Both the position numbers and the translations under genes were made by a program. Shown here in pieces: positions 1 through 19,300 of a stretch of 64,000 bases of DNA. The DNA is taken from assembly GCF_048128805.1 (NCBI RefSeq), contig NC_136000.1, positions 23,577,446-23,641,445 on the forward strand, written 5' to 3'. Under the pieces are notes generated by a model. It did not search any database. It was not told the DNA's origin and saw only the letters and a program-made list of their open reading frames with translations. The stretch is from Centroberyx gerrardi. Its lineage: Eukaryota; Chordata; Actinopteri; Beryciformes; Berycidae. Numbering within the stretch: the first letter of the stretch is position 1; each line of letters begins with the position of its first letter.

Positions 1-1647
1 CTGAACACATACTTCTACTTATACTTTTACTTTGTCAAGTCGAAACTTACCACTGCTGTTTTTTTGGACATGGAGCCATTGCGTATGCTAAACCAGTCAC
101 GTCTCTACTACCTTCAGTTAGATTTTAGCCAGTTTACCTCTATGCTTTGATCAAGATATTTGATGGAGATATTTTGGATGGAGTTAAAATTCAGTTCATG
201 TTACAGTTATTCCATTTTGAAAAATCAATTAATTTTTCAGTTTTCTGATTATCTTCAGTTAATACATCACAACTGGACCTTAACAACTGCTTAAATCCTT
301 CCAGTCAGCCAGGTTTGCAGCAATTCAATTGACTTTGTGGTGTGCCTCCACTCAGCGGAGCTGTTACTGTCTGTCACCCAGCATGGTGACTGTTCTGCAT
401 GTGAACATTTATTCAAGAGAAATATCCCATTAAATGAAGCCTTAGTATTTGAAAACCATCATGAAGCACATTATTCTCATTGTGAGACACAGTATATTTG
501 AAAACAGATTCAAGAAACATGAAGAAAATTGGACTTTTAACTTGAGAAAAAGTCTCAAATAAACTCACCAAACAAGCAATATTGTGTATTTTCTGAATAA
601 TGAATGATGTGGAAATGTGAAGCTCTTGGGCTGAGCTAGTTGCCCTCAAGGCTCATAGCCTGGCAACTGAGAGAGTGATACTGTTGCTTGTGGTGTGAAA
701 TATTCTGCTGCCATGGCCATTCTGTCAGTAAACTGGCTAGGCATGTGACTAAAACCCAAACTTCATCACATGAGTATGCCTGTGTGAATTTATGGTTTCA
801 AAAATTTCATACAGTTTGGAGACTTCCAAATGTGACTAAGTTATTGCCTGATATGTTGAGTTGTGTCTTTTGTTTGATTTGGTCTCATTTCCCTTCTTCC
901 ACCTTTTCATTTCCTGTTCTGAGAGGCCCGTCTACACCGCACCGTCACCCCACTGCTAATAACACACATCACAGTGTTAACATGCTGTGTAACAACACAA
1001 CGCCATGCAACAAGGCTACACTCGAACAGTGTACGAGTCACTGAGGCACTGAACATGCAGAGGCCGGGAGCAGCATGAGTACAGTCATGATTTGTGATGA
1101 ACATTTTCTCATTGAAATGCAGGAAATACAACATGATGTGAGAAGTTGCTCTCTGATGACTATTAGCTTAGAGAGTAGTGAGTTTTTACTGTTGACTTCT
1201 AAGGAGATCAGTGACTTGAACCAAACAGGAACTTGCAGAAGCATGGAAAGAAACCTACAGTTGCAAATGACAACAATGTGGAAGTGAATATTGAATAGGA
1301 CTGAATCCATGACCTTCAGACTTTTGTTCTGCACTCCTGCATTAAGTGTTCCAGTCAGTGCTGTCTTAATTCCATCCAGTGTGTTGAGTAACATACAAGG
1401 CCCTATTTTAATAAAGACCTCTGTAGAATATAATATCCATTATTCATCATTAGTGAAGTATTGGACTGAAACGGTCATCATGCGGACTATGGACCATGCT
1501 GCTGACTTTCTAGCGCAATAAAATAAGATCACTTTCACACTTCACTAATTCATTAATGATTAGAAGTTGTTGAAATAAGATCGCCATGTTGTGGTACACA
1601 TATATATCAAAATTCTCACCATTGTACCTCATGTGCCATTTTCCCAG
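1..1647 (+). other. Probable fgd4 intron, no exon seen
   Basis: No exon with flanking splice sites and a recognisable protein could be found here on either strand. The first fgd4 exon in the window begins at 1648 with an open acceptor, and it encodes the start of the DH domain, so this stretch is inferred to be the preceding intron. Short open frames here look like chance ORFs in AT-rich DNA. The frabin N-terminal actin-binding exons are expected to the left of the window. Confidence 0.6.
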
Positions 1648-6463
<4,816 letters not shown>

Positions 6464-7280
6464 ATGTTTTGTACAAAGCAAGAGGCTGTCGGACTGCTCG
6501 AGAAAGACACGATGTGCAGATGTGTGCTGCACCAACACAACATAGAAACTCCCTGTGCTGCCCTTGTGGGTTTGGATCTCGCATTCAAAGACAAAGTGGA
6601 AAATCAGTGCTGGATAAGCTGCCTTTCCCTGTTAATCTCTCTATTTCTTCCTGGAGTTTTTAACAATCCCATGCAAGAACGCAAGAACTTCGATCCACTG
6701 CTAGAGCTGTGCTGGAATGCAAAAGGACATTTCTGGTGCAATCATCACTAGAGCAGGGGGACCTCAGGATTGTTTCTGCTTCCCTCACACAGGCACTATT
6801 ACGGACAGCTCAAACTCAGTCTTCAAGGACCCTCGACTCCTCTTGAGCCAAACGGACTACCCACAGACTTACACAGTGCCCTATACAGTATGTGAATCAA
6901 ATCAAACTATCTAAGCTCCCACACACTGTCTGCCTGTGCTATAACTCAGCTCTGTGTACCTGTACAGTATAAATGTTACTTTTCTTTTTTTTTTTTTTTT
7001 TTGTCAAAAAGGAACAAATGTGTTTTTAATGTACAGAAATAATCAGTTCCAGACCTTGTTTTGATAATATAGAAAAACACCTAAGTATGATATAGAGTAT
7101 CCTCAGTATTTCTCTCTTTTTCATTGGAGTAGATGCCTCCAGAACTGGGAAAATGATCAGCAATGAGTATTTAAATCATGTAGTTTCACATCACGATAGT
7201 CCCGTCTTGCCTCACTTCTCCCATCAGTGGAAATGCACAAACACGGTCTAATCAAACTATGGATGCACCATGGCTCATCT

Positions 7281-7308
7281 GCCTGCCTGCCTGCCTGCCT
7301 GCCTGCCT
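7281..7308. repeat. (GCCT)7 microsatellite
   Basis: Seven perfect GCCT tetranucleotide units in the inferred fgd4 3' UTR. Confidence 0.9.
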
Positions 7309-8374
7309 TGCAATTAGTAGCACCCACCCTAAGTTTTTCTTACGTTAAGCTAAAAGAAATAACGTGCAAATCCTGTCAGTTTTGAATATAATACATAGAC
7401 AGCTGACAGCAAAATACATGGAAGGTTGTAGAGTTGCTTCAACCTACAGGCTTCATAATGTCACCATGCAAGGAAGGCAATGTGAATGCCCAATGTCCAA
7501 TCAAACTGCTCCTTTGGTGTATGTCATATTTTACTAGGACTGAGTAGTGCTGTTTGTAGTAAAACAGCACGACAACCCTGTGTATTCTAATATCCAGTAG
7601 AGCATAAATAACGATACACACTCAGTCACGTGCAGTACTGCGGATGAATGATAAATGGTTGTCTGACTACAGCAAATCAAGGATAAATGGGCTAGTAGGA
7701 TTATTATCAGTCTTTATGTGGCAGGGTCTTCTATGTAGATGCATTTGGAGAAAGTCGGAGGAAGCCGGAGTGTCTTCCCACCATGCAGCACAATCAAAGA
7801 CATAGACGTAACAAGGCGGTGTGAGCAATGTAAATGTGTGTTTTTAAATGCTGTAATTAATTTTATTATTTAAAAGTAATTTATAGAATATTGATGAGCA
7901 TGATCTTAAAAGAAAAGTAGCACAAGAAAGTTCTATCCCCCGATTTGTTCTGTTACTCTCAGCCAATTCACGGTAAACTAAGAAGTGCAGTAGGTAGGTT
8001 TTATTTCTCGCTAGACAGCAATGCAGCCAATCATTAGTACTGGAATGACTTGGGGTGGGGGGGGGGGGGGGGGAAATGTGCCTATTATTATATCCACAGT
8101 GAGTGTGTTCATTTACATGTTCCCATTTGCAGAATTTCCCCTTATGCTCGATGCTGGTGCTCACCTGTGTCTCACCCCTCTAACTCTTCTCCCCTCTCTC
8201 CTCTTCCTCAGTATTCACATCCAAAGCAAGAGCACAAACTTCCCCGTCTATAAGATCTGAATGTACAGCCAGATTTTTTTTTTTTTTTTTACGTACACTG
8301 TCCCCTCCTCTCCTCCCTAAAGGTTTGAGAATCGACGCACTTTACAGTCCTATATAAAGTGTACCTTGTAAGAA

Positions 8375-8380
8375 AATAAA
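8375..8380 (+). terminator. fgd4: fgd4 polyadenylation signal AATAAA
   Basis: Canonical AATAAA about 1.9 kb past the fgd4 stop. Cleavage is expected some 10-30 bases downstream. Confidence 0.55.
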
Positions 8381-8395
8381 ACAAGATGAAATATT

Positions 8396-9834
8396 ATGGA
8401 AGTGGGTCTTGCCTGTTTTTATTGTTAGTTTTACAAGTTGCTGCTATGACTTTCCCTGATACATGTACAGTACCCGATACAAGTCTTTACTTTTGTTATC
8501 ACCCCCTCTAAATATCAGATTAAAGTTGATTTATCCAATAATTGGTCATTGTCCTCTCAGTTGAAGCTGGCTTGGATGAGAAATGTTAGAAAAGTTTACT
8601 CTCTCCTGCTGAAGTAGCTTTACTTTGATTTTATCAAGAGGATGGATCAATTTTGGGGGTGCAGCGGAAAAGTAATATTAATTTTGCTTAAGTTAGCCAT
8701 TGTGAAATGAGCCATGACTAACACATTGCTTTTTTGAGTAACAAGCATGACGCTGTCGATCACTTTTTCAGTCACTTGTGATTCAACTTTCAAGTTTATC
8801 ACTAACTTCACAGCTTTTGCGTTGCCTGTTTTGGTTCCTTGTTTTGCTTCTCCTGATCGTATTCAGAATGAGTCAGCCCAGACACCCCGCTTATAAAAAG
8901 GGTGCAGTTAGTCATTTTGTGGCGTTTCGTCAGAAGTGGTTGTGGCTGTAGTAAAGAGCTCCGAAGGCCTTGGATGCTTCTGAATTAGAGGCAAGCACAT
9001 GGAGGCTGCTGGTTCATGGCAGAGAGCCCAGGATTTACTCCACACACAGTTCTTGCTTGCAAAAAGGGAGATAGAGTCTACCCAAGTCTCCTGTCCAGTG
9101 CATTCTGGGTAGATGTACAGCGTTGGTTATGAGACATAAAGGCTCTTTCCAATCTGCCCACTTCTGTGGTCACAGCTGTGGTTAGGTGTGAGCTTACCTA
9201 AAAGTACCTATTTTCACAGGCTCATTTCACTTTTTGAGTTTTTCCATTTCCGTTTTCTGGGAAATCATCTCACATTTTCTGTGTTCTGGGATCACTGCCA
9301 TACCAGGAAAATGAATGTATCACCAAAGGGAAATTTCTCTTTTAGCGTACCAGACAATTGGTCATCTTTAATGATTTGAATGGGAAGGGCTTTTCTATCC
9401 ACACACACTGTGTATACTGAGCTAAATGTTGAGTACACTCAACTACTAGAGATCTAGTAGTTACCACCATTTTCTTTCACTTTGAAAATGCAATTTAAAG
9501 ATCATACCTTTAACACATGCAAAAAATGACAAAATACTTTGGTAATATAATGTAATTGTGGTCTACACTTTTATATTTCAAAGTAGTAATTCTGCCTGTT
9601 TTCCATTATGGATACTGAGAGTACAGCTAATCCCCAAGGCAGTTTATGTTGGAGGTTGAATGCTCCCCAAACGTGTGATAAAAAGTGAGAGTATTACTAA
9701 AGTGAAACACCGTTTTTGATTATTCTGACTCCATACTCTTTGATTTTTCCACTAGACTGTGTACAAAGACAGTGGTTAAGGGTTTGTTGTTGTGTGTGAA
9801 CCAGACAAGTATTTAATTGATTTAGAAAATCGTT
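8396..9834. other. Intergenic region between fgd4 and nup205 3' ends
   Basis: This lies between two convergent genes. I saw no exon, RNA gene or clear transposon boundary, only AT-rich sequence with short chance ORFs. Confidence 0.5.
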
Positions 9835-10271
9835 TTTATTCTCACAATAGAAAAAAAAAAAAAATCACAAAATATATCATACCAAATGAAATAATAATCA
9901 GATTCTCAAATCTTTTTCAGTAAAAATTTCATGAGTGCCTCCTGCAAGTTACATTATCCCTCTTCTCTGAGGCGCACTCACTGCACAGCGCTAGTCAATA
10001 TAATCATCATTGGTCGCTCAGAATACACAATGTTGTAAGGGCCTTAAGACCTTATAATACACAAGACAGGAGATTGAACAAGCCAGTAAAAAGGAGTGAG
10101 GTTGCTCAGAGCGAGAAAATCCATATTAGACAGAAAGTCTGAGTCCTTGTAGTAGTTTTCCTCTGTCCGTTTTGTTTGGCTGGTGGTGTTCCTCTAGATG
10201 CCAGGAAGAGCTTTTGAAAGTGTTTTAGAAGAAAAAGGGAGAAGTGGAGTTCCAGCCAGTCTTGGTTTATG

Positions 10272-10316
<45 letters not shown>

Positions 10317-10328
10317 TGTGTGGCTGTC
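9835..10328 (-). other. nup205: nup205 3' UTR
   Basis: This is the minus-strand sequence after the nup205 stop. TTTATT at 9835-9840 reads as AATAAA on the minus strand and is the likely polyadenylation signal, giving a UTR of roughly 0.5 kb. A (GT)n tract at about 10275-10312 lies 17 bp beyond the stop codon, so the mature mRNA would carry (AC)n directly after the coding region. Confidence 0.55.
10275..10312. repeat. (GT)n microsatellite in nup205 3' UTR
   Basis: About 19 GT units, 17 bp downstream of the nup205 stop on the transcribed strand, ending in an imperfect GTTTGTG. Confidence 0.9.
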
Positions 10329-13300
10329 TCAGCTTTTGGGCTGTCGGAGCAGGCCGCGGATCCTGCGGACCAGGGCCTGGATGAAGGTGTACCGGGAGCG
10401 GACCTGGCTGTATGACCCCTCCACCTCTAGCAGCTTCCTCTGCAGAGCCTCCCCGAATCCTGCGGCCATGTCGCTCTGCAGCTGCACACACACAAAGGCA
10501 AGTCAGAGGAATCAGGAAGAGTGCAGCGAGTGATGTATACATACAGTATGTGAACCAGCCCAAACAGACAAGAGGTTGAGCACAGTCTGTTTGTGAGTAT
10601 TGTTATCATGCCCATATGTGCAACATGTACACACAGCTGGCTTCCAGTTTACAGCCATTTCTTACCAGGTCTAGGTCTTGCTGGCTGACCCGGGACAGAC
10701 CCAGACCGCGGCCTCCACTTCCCTGCAATCCACCAAACGAGTCTGAAGAAAAAAAAAAATTACTATCAGACTAAATTCTTCTCCCAGGACAAAACATTAG
10801 CTGTGCAGTTGAACTTTCCTAACTAGGAGGTCAAAAATAAGTTTAGGTTTACTCTTGTCAGCAAGTTAAGAATTAAGAGTTATTTCTTTATAGATTGAAT
10901 ACAAATGAAAATCCTAAGCAATTTCTGAGCCTGGCTCAAATGTACAATCATCTTTTTCGTCTTTCCTCACCGTCTGTTAGGCGTGATCTGTACGCACTGG
11001 CTCCAGGCAACAGGGAGTCCTTGGGGTCAGTGGGGGTACAGTACAACAAGTAGTATTCCAGGTGGCGCCACAACACAAATAAACAGGTCTCGATTACATC
11101 TGAAGGGGAGGCCAGGTCAAGGCTTTTCACCGTACCTCATGACATTGTGGCTTTTCTGGAGCAAAACCCATTAAAGGCTTTCGGGTGCATTCCTAGTCAG
11201 TAGGGCCAATATGCTAAGTATAAAGTATAAAGCAGTTCAGAATGAAAACATGATCTGAAGGGCAAGGACAAGTCTAAGACCTATGCATAAATGCTTTTAA
11301 GTCTTGAGAAACACCTGCTAAATTATTTAAGAGAGCTCAAAATATTCTCTAACCTAGTAAGGAGTTGCCAGTGGATAGCTGCGTTACACATGTTTCATTT
11401 TTTAGTTCATGATGAGGAACTCATAAAATGGTACTGCTTTGGTTGTGAGGGCATTTCATTTTTTACTCAAAAGAGGCATAACATTAAGTACAATTTACCA
11501 ATTTGGCACACATAATGACTTTTGTGTTTTCAGGCCACTGGTAAAACGACAATAATTCTATTTATCTATCCATCCCTCCATCTTAATCCAGGTTTATATC
11601 TCTGTTATCTTAAAAAAAATGTAGAAATTTGTGAGAAGAATATGTGCAATGCTGTTTATATCTTAGACAATATCGGGGAAACAAAGTCTGGGAAAGGTGT
11701 CCTTACATTCCAAAACATCAATCAAAGTCACTACACCTCCTGTGCCTGTTGGTTTAATTCCTGATTCTAGTGTACAGTAAAGGGATCAAATCACTCTTTT
11801 GGTCTAGCACTTGTCATTCCTGTGACCACAAGTCTTTAGTTAAGGGGCAAAAGGATACAGGAGCAGAGGGCCAGCAGCTTGGCTCTGTTGTTGATGAGCT
11901 GGACCAGTCGTCTCTTGGCCAGCAGGCTCCTCTGGACTGACGAGATTTTCTCCACCCCTCCTGGGCCTGACACCAGGCCTTGGCACAACTACAGACAAGA
12001 CATCTGTGGTAAGACTTGAAGCAAATGCATACTGGAGCCAATAAGATGGCTAAAACAAAGCTTACTTACTTATGTTTATTCATGTGTTTGTTTAACTTAA
12101 AGTGTCAAAACTATAGATAGATGGAGGGTTAGGACAAAAGGGAAGAATTGGAATTTGATAAGGGATTCGGAGAGGCAACAGATTGAGTTTGATTGATATG
12201 TGCTGCAGTGTGAGTGCGAGACAGAGTGAGTTAGTGTATTGGTCCATCCTTACCTCCTTGAGTTCCTCAGGCGGCAGCTGATCCAGGCTCTGCAGTTTGC
12301 CCAGACTCTGTCTGTGACTCTGGTGGAACCGGAAGAAATCTGCAGCGCTGTTCTTCAGCAGGTAGAGCACCAGGCCCAGGCTGGGGGCACGGGAGTACGC
12401 CACTGACGGCAGGGTGGAGGACAGGTCTAAGACAAAATAAGAAGAAAGGTTCAGCTGCATATTTGTGGATAAGTACTATTAAACTGAGAAGCTAATGTGC
12501 ATTAAAATTTGAGACACTGAAAAAAGGTGTATTCACAAATGGAATAGAGGAATAATACTGTGAAAATGTATGGCCTGTTTACAGTGTATACACATTTTGA
12601 AACTCCAGGTAAGTGGGTACAGACACATGCGAGTCAAATTCCCCTCCCTCTCCCTGAGTAGGAGCTGAGTATCACTGACCTGTGCGTCCTCCGTCCCTGC
12701 CAGCTGGTTCGTTGCCAGAGGGGCTGAAGAGGCAGATGCTGAACTGGGCCTGGGCTGAGCTCTGCAGCAGCAGGGTCTGGCAGTACTCCATGATGTTAGC
12801 ACACACCTGGGAACAGAGGGCAGAACCAGTCAGGTCACCGACAACGGAGAACCGGTGAGTAATGATCACGGCAGAATGAGCACCGACTCCACATGCATTT
12901 TTTCAGCAGGAAATTTTTCTCCCCATTTTTTCTCTCCATTGTGCTGTAGGAATACAGGCGAGTGGTTGATTCATTACTGTTTAACGTGGAGCGAATCATG
13001 GAATATACTGCATACATCGGGTACAACAGCTCCCATAAATAACACCACTGTTGGAATTACAATTTAGCACGCAATTACGCAATTAAGTGGTTACCCAATA
13101 GCATTTGTGATTATGCCACATCCATCATCTCCCTCACCCATCCATCCCTCATTACTCCCTTTATCCAACTCTTTTTCCTCGAACCTGTTGCATGGCCACC
13201 TCCATCTCCTCTCGTCGGTCTGCTGAGTCTCCGGGTGCGGCCATCTCAGCCTGCTTCAGCAGCCTCTCCCTCTCGCTCCCCGCCAGACGGCCGAGCAGGG

Positions 13301-16300
13301 ACAGACACAGACGCTGCCACAGAAAAGAAGGCATATTAGAACGGTACATTTCACATATTGTAATGGATAAGCACCAGCGAGCATATAGAAACTGGCATAG
13401 GGAAGGATGAGTTATGTTGTACATGATAAATATGATAAAAAAGGAATGTACGATATCTAACCTGGAACCTGTTGATATGACCCTGGAACTCCATGAGAGC
13501 AGCACTGTTGACCTCCCCTCCCATCTCAAGGGCTCCTGATAGACAGAAATCAAAGTTAAACATTAGCAACACTACCATTCGCTGGGTAACTGATACTGTA
13601 TGTGTTAATACATTGTTTGCAGCATGGACATTTTTTTTCAGCCACTTTCTTCGAGTAAGAGGCATTTTGGCTCATGGTTTAATACTCAATCCCCAGACCA
13701 AAAGCTCAGGAATGCTTAGCTATGTTTGACTGCGTACCTGGCAGAGCCGTCTTGCTGATGATGCCAGTAAGCAGAGAGAGCTCCTGTAAGGCTCCCATAC
13801 TGAGCTCCTGACAGCGCAGCAGGGACTGGATGGTGTCTGCATGAACAATCAGCCACTGGAGAACCTACACACACATTAAAAGGATTAACAGTTACTGATT
13901 CTAAATACAATGTTTTCTGTACCTCATAGAAAAGTTTTGCATTGCATTTACTTTGCGGTATTAAAGTGATATGTATGTGATTGTCTACTGATACAGATAC
14001 TATGTGCAAATTAAAGATGCACTTATTTTCAAATCCTGCTTTCCTTTGGCTAGATGGTTAATCAAAGGAAACTCAAACCGAACCGTTAGCCCCAGCCAGG
14101 GTGAATAGAGCCAATGGAGAGACAACATAGCATTTCAAGAGGTAATGGACTCATTAAAAAAACACTAGGCTATTCAGAATATGATTAAAACCCGACAAGA
14201 GATGCCTTTGTGATATGTTACAGTAAGTGTGCTTACCTGTGCCGCCCCCTGCTGGTAATGCGTGGTGGTGGAGGTCAGGATCACCTGGAAGAGCCTGAGG
14301 GTCGGCAGAAGGATCTGCCTGTAGCGGTCCAGAGGGCTGGGGATGAAGCCCGATGGGTCCCTCATCACCCTGTAGCACAGAGCGAACAGACACAGAAAAA
14401 TATCCACATAAGAATGGTTGAGATACTATAAAAACAGGTGTTTGAGTCACCGAAACACATTGAAATGTAGCGAAAAGGGATATATGAAATTACCAATTGA
14501 GGTTACTCCATCCCTCTCCCTCCATGCCCCCATCCTTACCTGTGTGCGTCGCTGTCGGGGACCATGTCAAACACCTGGCACTCTATCAGCTGGGACACCA
14601 GCCCACAGCGCAGCAGCTCCACGGCCCCCTGGCCTGTCTTAGCCACACGGGTCAGCAGGGCCTAAAAACACACACGGAAGAGTCAATACCTTCATAATCT
14701 TGCAAAAGTAGAGTTTTTAGAAACAGGATAAGGAGACTTTGTAACTGTGCCTTGAAAAATCCTTTAACAAATAAAGATTGGTGTGTGCGTGTGTGTGTGT
14801 GTATGTGTGTGTGTGTGCATGTCAGTGGTGCAAATCTCCTCACCATCTTACTCTCGTAGATGTAGAGTGGTTTGAGGAGGGGAGGCTGGGGTGTGAGCAG
14901 GCTCTGCAGGGCAACGTCATCCTGCCTCAGACTCTCCACCAGCACGCGCAGGTAGCCGCTGTTGCACACGTACACCAGCCACTGGCTCTGACGGTCTATG
15001 GACAGGATCCGGTCCAGCACTGCCAGGGCCAGCATCTGAGAGGCAGGGAGAAGAGAGGAGGATTACAAAGGAAGCACCTGGAGAGGTGGAGGGGGGCAGA
15101 AAGCATCTGGCTGGATGCATGTTAAAATATAGAAGTGTTTTATCGCAGCTATTTCGACTGAGCCATATCATTTTCCTTTAATATACAATACAGCTCTGAT
15201 TTTGATGTGACACAATACAAAGCCAAACAATTAAGTTTAATCTTCCATTTTACATTACTCATCCTCATGACTCAAATTCTGTCCATTAAATATTTTGTTG
15301 CTTTACTCCTCATTTTGACTACCTGAATTAGAGATGACTTTAATGGGAATACATCATGTTACAGGGAATCTGCAAGTATCATTAAGTTAAATTTAAGACC
15401 TTTTTAATGCCAGTTACAATGAAAAATAAGACCAATTTCACAGCTGACAAAAGGTGAAAATGATAACTGTAGACCGAGCACAATTTATTTTGGATGACTG
15501 GGCTGACAAACAGTGTACCAAGAAACGACCTATAAACTGAATTGACTTAAATTGCATTTTTAACTGCATTCAAGATCATTTCAGGCCTTAGATAATATAA
15601 TTTAAGACATTTTATAATATTTCAGTATCCTGCAGACACGCTGTTGAAATCATGTCAGTATGAGGCTAAAACAGGCAGATTGAGTACATGAGTCATATTG
15701 TTGTAAGCACTGCATGGTTTGGCTCTTACCCTGCCAATCTCATGGCCGTCGCAGGCGTCCCTACACACCACCTCCATGAGAGCCGTGCCATAGCTCTCAA
15801 TGATAGCTAGGTTCTCTCTCTGCAGTTTGGAGAAACCATCTTCAGGGGCTGTCAGACGCTCCCACATGGATTTCCCTGCTGTAGGGACGGAGGGAGAGAA
15901 TGGTTTAGATGAATAGACAAAATACAGATATTGTCTCTTTGATATGATGCAAAGGCCGACTTTCACCCAAGCTAAAGAACTGTAAAAATACAGCCGACAG
16001 GATTCTTACACATTCTACACAACTAAACAAAATCTGTAGCTCCATGTATACCCGAACAGAACAAAAATGCTTCCATATTTTTGGCAATTCTCAGTTTTCA
16101 AGACCTGAAACTGATCAAATTAACAATCCATACTTTTCCAGACTTTCCACATCACCATAGGAACCCTGAGCCTTATTTGCTGTAATACTTAGTGTGTCTG
16201 TGTGATTGTGTTGTACCTGTTTGCAGAGTGTCTGGTTCTTCAGGTTTCTGGGCGATTTGTAGGTAGTAGAGCAGAGAGCCGTACAAGTGAGCACGCAGAC

Positions 16301-19300
16301 GCTGGAATCCACCTCCTTGAAGTGAAGAAGACAATAATAAGTCTTAAACTCTCATTTCAAAGCCAAAGTGCTTATTTAAAAACTAAAATACAGTGCTCCC
16401 ATCCTGGGCCTCTTCCATAACTGTTGCATGTCAGCTCAGAAAAGTTTGAGAGAAATAATAAGCCTGGTTTGCATTTTCTCCTAGAGGCACAAATTAATTT
16501 CTTCTATGTTTCATATTTTACATTTTAGCAGATGCTCTTACCCAGAGCGACAGTGAGTGCAACATTAGAATAACGATCAATTGTTAGCAACAAAATAGCA
16601 AGCAACTAATACAAAACAAAAACCTGCAGTGATTTATCAGCGGGACTATATATTCAAATAACTAATGTTGATGCTGATGTTTTCAATCCTTGCTCTGTTC
16701 AAGTTGCCATTGAATGTAAAATAAAGTTGCTAAACCACAATCTAATGCAATGAAACTGAAGTTGGATCTCTCATTTAGCGGCGTGGGACACTCATTGCTC
16801 ACCAGTACAGAGGATGAAGTCGAGCAGCTTGCGGAGGATCAGGTGCAGGGCGGAGTTGGCGATGGAGGCAAAGCCAGAGGACGCCACTCCTTCTAGTCCC
16901 GCCCCCTGCTGCTGCTCAGACAGGACTGATTGGCTGAGGTGGGCTGTCAGGGTGAAGACTGCCCCGGCAACAATGGGCATCAGCTCTCCTGCTGCATCCT
17001 CAGATAACACCTGGAAAGTACATGGCAACATTTAAAAGTATTTCTGCTGTATTAACTGACTGCATAAAACCCATAATACACTTGAGAACGTTCCTTACTG
17101 TGATTATGTGGTGACTCCGATAGTATTTAGCTAAACCTACTGCATCACCGTTGTATCCATAATCACAGTAAAGAATGCCTTCTCAGATATTATTTCTGCA
17201 ACAATTTCACCCTCCATATGACACAAATCTTCCCGGACCTTATCATGCAGGTCTAGCAGCAGGTCTCTGATGATGAGCTGCCTGTCGTCAGCAGGGATGA
17301 GATCGACGGGGCAGGCGGTCAGCAGCGTCTCCACCAGGCTCCTCCAGGACTGCAGAGCGTGGCGCTTGGCACTCAGGCTCCGACGGACGCGGTTCCGCTC
17401 CACCACCTGCTGCAGGATCGAGTTCACCTCCTAGAAGAACATGCCCAGGAACAGAGAGGAATGTAGGGAAACAGTTTCTACAATTGTCCTTCAGCTTTTT
17501 CCTCCAAGGGACTAATTAGCTTTATTAGAATTACTTATTTCAAGATTGGTTTCCATCTGCCCATTTGTTTGTTTGTCACGCGCCATTTCAGACACCACTG
17601 ATTGGATTTTGATGAAACTTGGAGGAAATGATGCATCTCACCACGTGTTCCTGCTACATAACTGTAGCACTGCACTTCTCTTCTGACAGAGTAGGCACAG
17701 GAGCTGAGTCCTACCAATTACAACTCACTCACCTCCATTAGCAGGGGCCTTTGTCCAATGGCTGCCATTCCTTGCAGTGCGTTCACCTCAGCAACCAGCA
17801 CTCTATGGAGCAACTGTGAGGAACATTTCCAAAATTTAAGACAAAGGATCGAATCAATTGTAGATGAAACACTAACAAGCTTCCTATACTTTGAAACAAT
17901 ACAATAAAGTGGAGGAGAAAAATCATTTTCAAACTACAAACCCACCTTGACATTGCACACAGTGTGTCCTTGCTCGTTGACATGCTCACAGTTGGAGATC
18001 ACCTGCTCTATCTGAGTGCGCTCAAAGAAGTCTAGCTGCAGCAGCTCAGGCACATCCTGGCTGAAATCGATGGCGTCCAGCACACTCAGCAACTTCCTGC
18101 GCACTGATGACACGAAACAGGAACAGGAGAAAAATAAGAGACAATGCTAATGTATTATAATCCAAAAGAAATTAGCTAAAATATTTGATTCATATGTGTA
18201 GTAAGGTGCTACAAACCTTTAGAAACTGTGTCAAAATGCAGGAAACCACTGACTGATCTGGTCTCTTCCTCCATTCCTGATTCCCCATCAGCTGGGAAGA
18301 AAAATGGAGAGGCGCTTATGTTCATGTGTTAATAAGGTTGGTTGTATGATCATGGTGAAAGCGAGTTAGACTGGGCAGTTTTTGCATGTTTGAGTGTGCA
18401 TGTGTGGGTGTGTGATCATGATCATGGTGTTGTGTCAGTGTATGTGCAGGCTTTGGCAAGATCTTTTTTAATTCCATTAAGAATGGAATTAAAAATATAA
18501 ACGTAAAAAAAATAAAATAATAAGTAAATCATTTTAAATCAAATTCAAAATTATACATTCCATCATCCACTGAAATTAACTGCTATTTAAGGCCTCAAAT
18601 TTAAAAAACAAATCGGAACACTTTTTAAGGACCCTCGCACACCCTTGTATGTGTTTGACCGCACATCCCATACCTGTATGCCGAGTGTGTGGCTGGTCAT
18701 CCAGCAGAAGGTTGACGAGGCGCTGTGTATGTGAGCGCTGGCGGTTCAGTGAAGTCACTCGCAGCTCGATGGCCGCCGTCTTCATGAGCCAAGACATCTG
18801 GGAGAGGGCAGCGATCTGGTTACCTGAGGAGAACAGAGGGCAGGGCACAGATCAGGGCAAGGAAACCGAAAGGACAATGTACATTCATAAGCAATTAATG
18901 AATCACATTCAATCAGTGGCATTTATTGTTTTGTAAAGCAAAAAGGTGTATACTATTACTACTACCTTTTGAAAGGAACTACTATCAAACAATTCTTTTC
19001 ACATTTATATTTCAGGGATGTGATTTTTGTTTTTACTCATGATCAATTTTTCATTACGATACAAAACACCCACTAATTTCTATTGAAAGGTCTGGTTTTC
19101 TTACCATCCCCTTAGTCCAAGCTTTTGTATGCTCGCACAACATTTCTAAAATGTATATTGTTTAAATTGTATGCAATGGGACTGTGTCGAGCGGCGGGGA
19201 ACCTGTACTCACTAGACAGGATGAAGGGAAGGTGCTGTAGGTGAGAGAACAGGAAGTCCTGGCTGGTCCTCAGGTAGCGCATGGTGGGACCGGACGTGTC

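Larger units (their letters stand above)
6464..8395 (+). other. fgd4: fgd4 3' UTR with poly(A) signal
   Basis: About 1.9 kb follows the fgd4 stop with no spliced coding potential. An AATAAA hexamer at 8375-8380 is the best polyadenylation signal. The stretch contains a (GCCT)7 microsatellite near 7281-7308, a G homopolymer near 8055-8073 and T-runs near 6985 and 8275. The UTR end is inferred from the hexamer only. Confidence 0.6.

Noticed and set aside
688-1044. 118-residue plus-strand ORF before fgd4
   Set aside because: Low-information sequence without homology to FGD4 N-terminal regions. The reading ends without a usable in-phase donor to exon 1648, so it is treated as chance.
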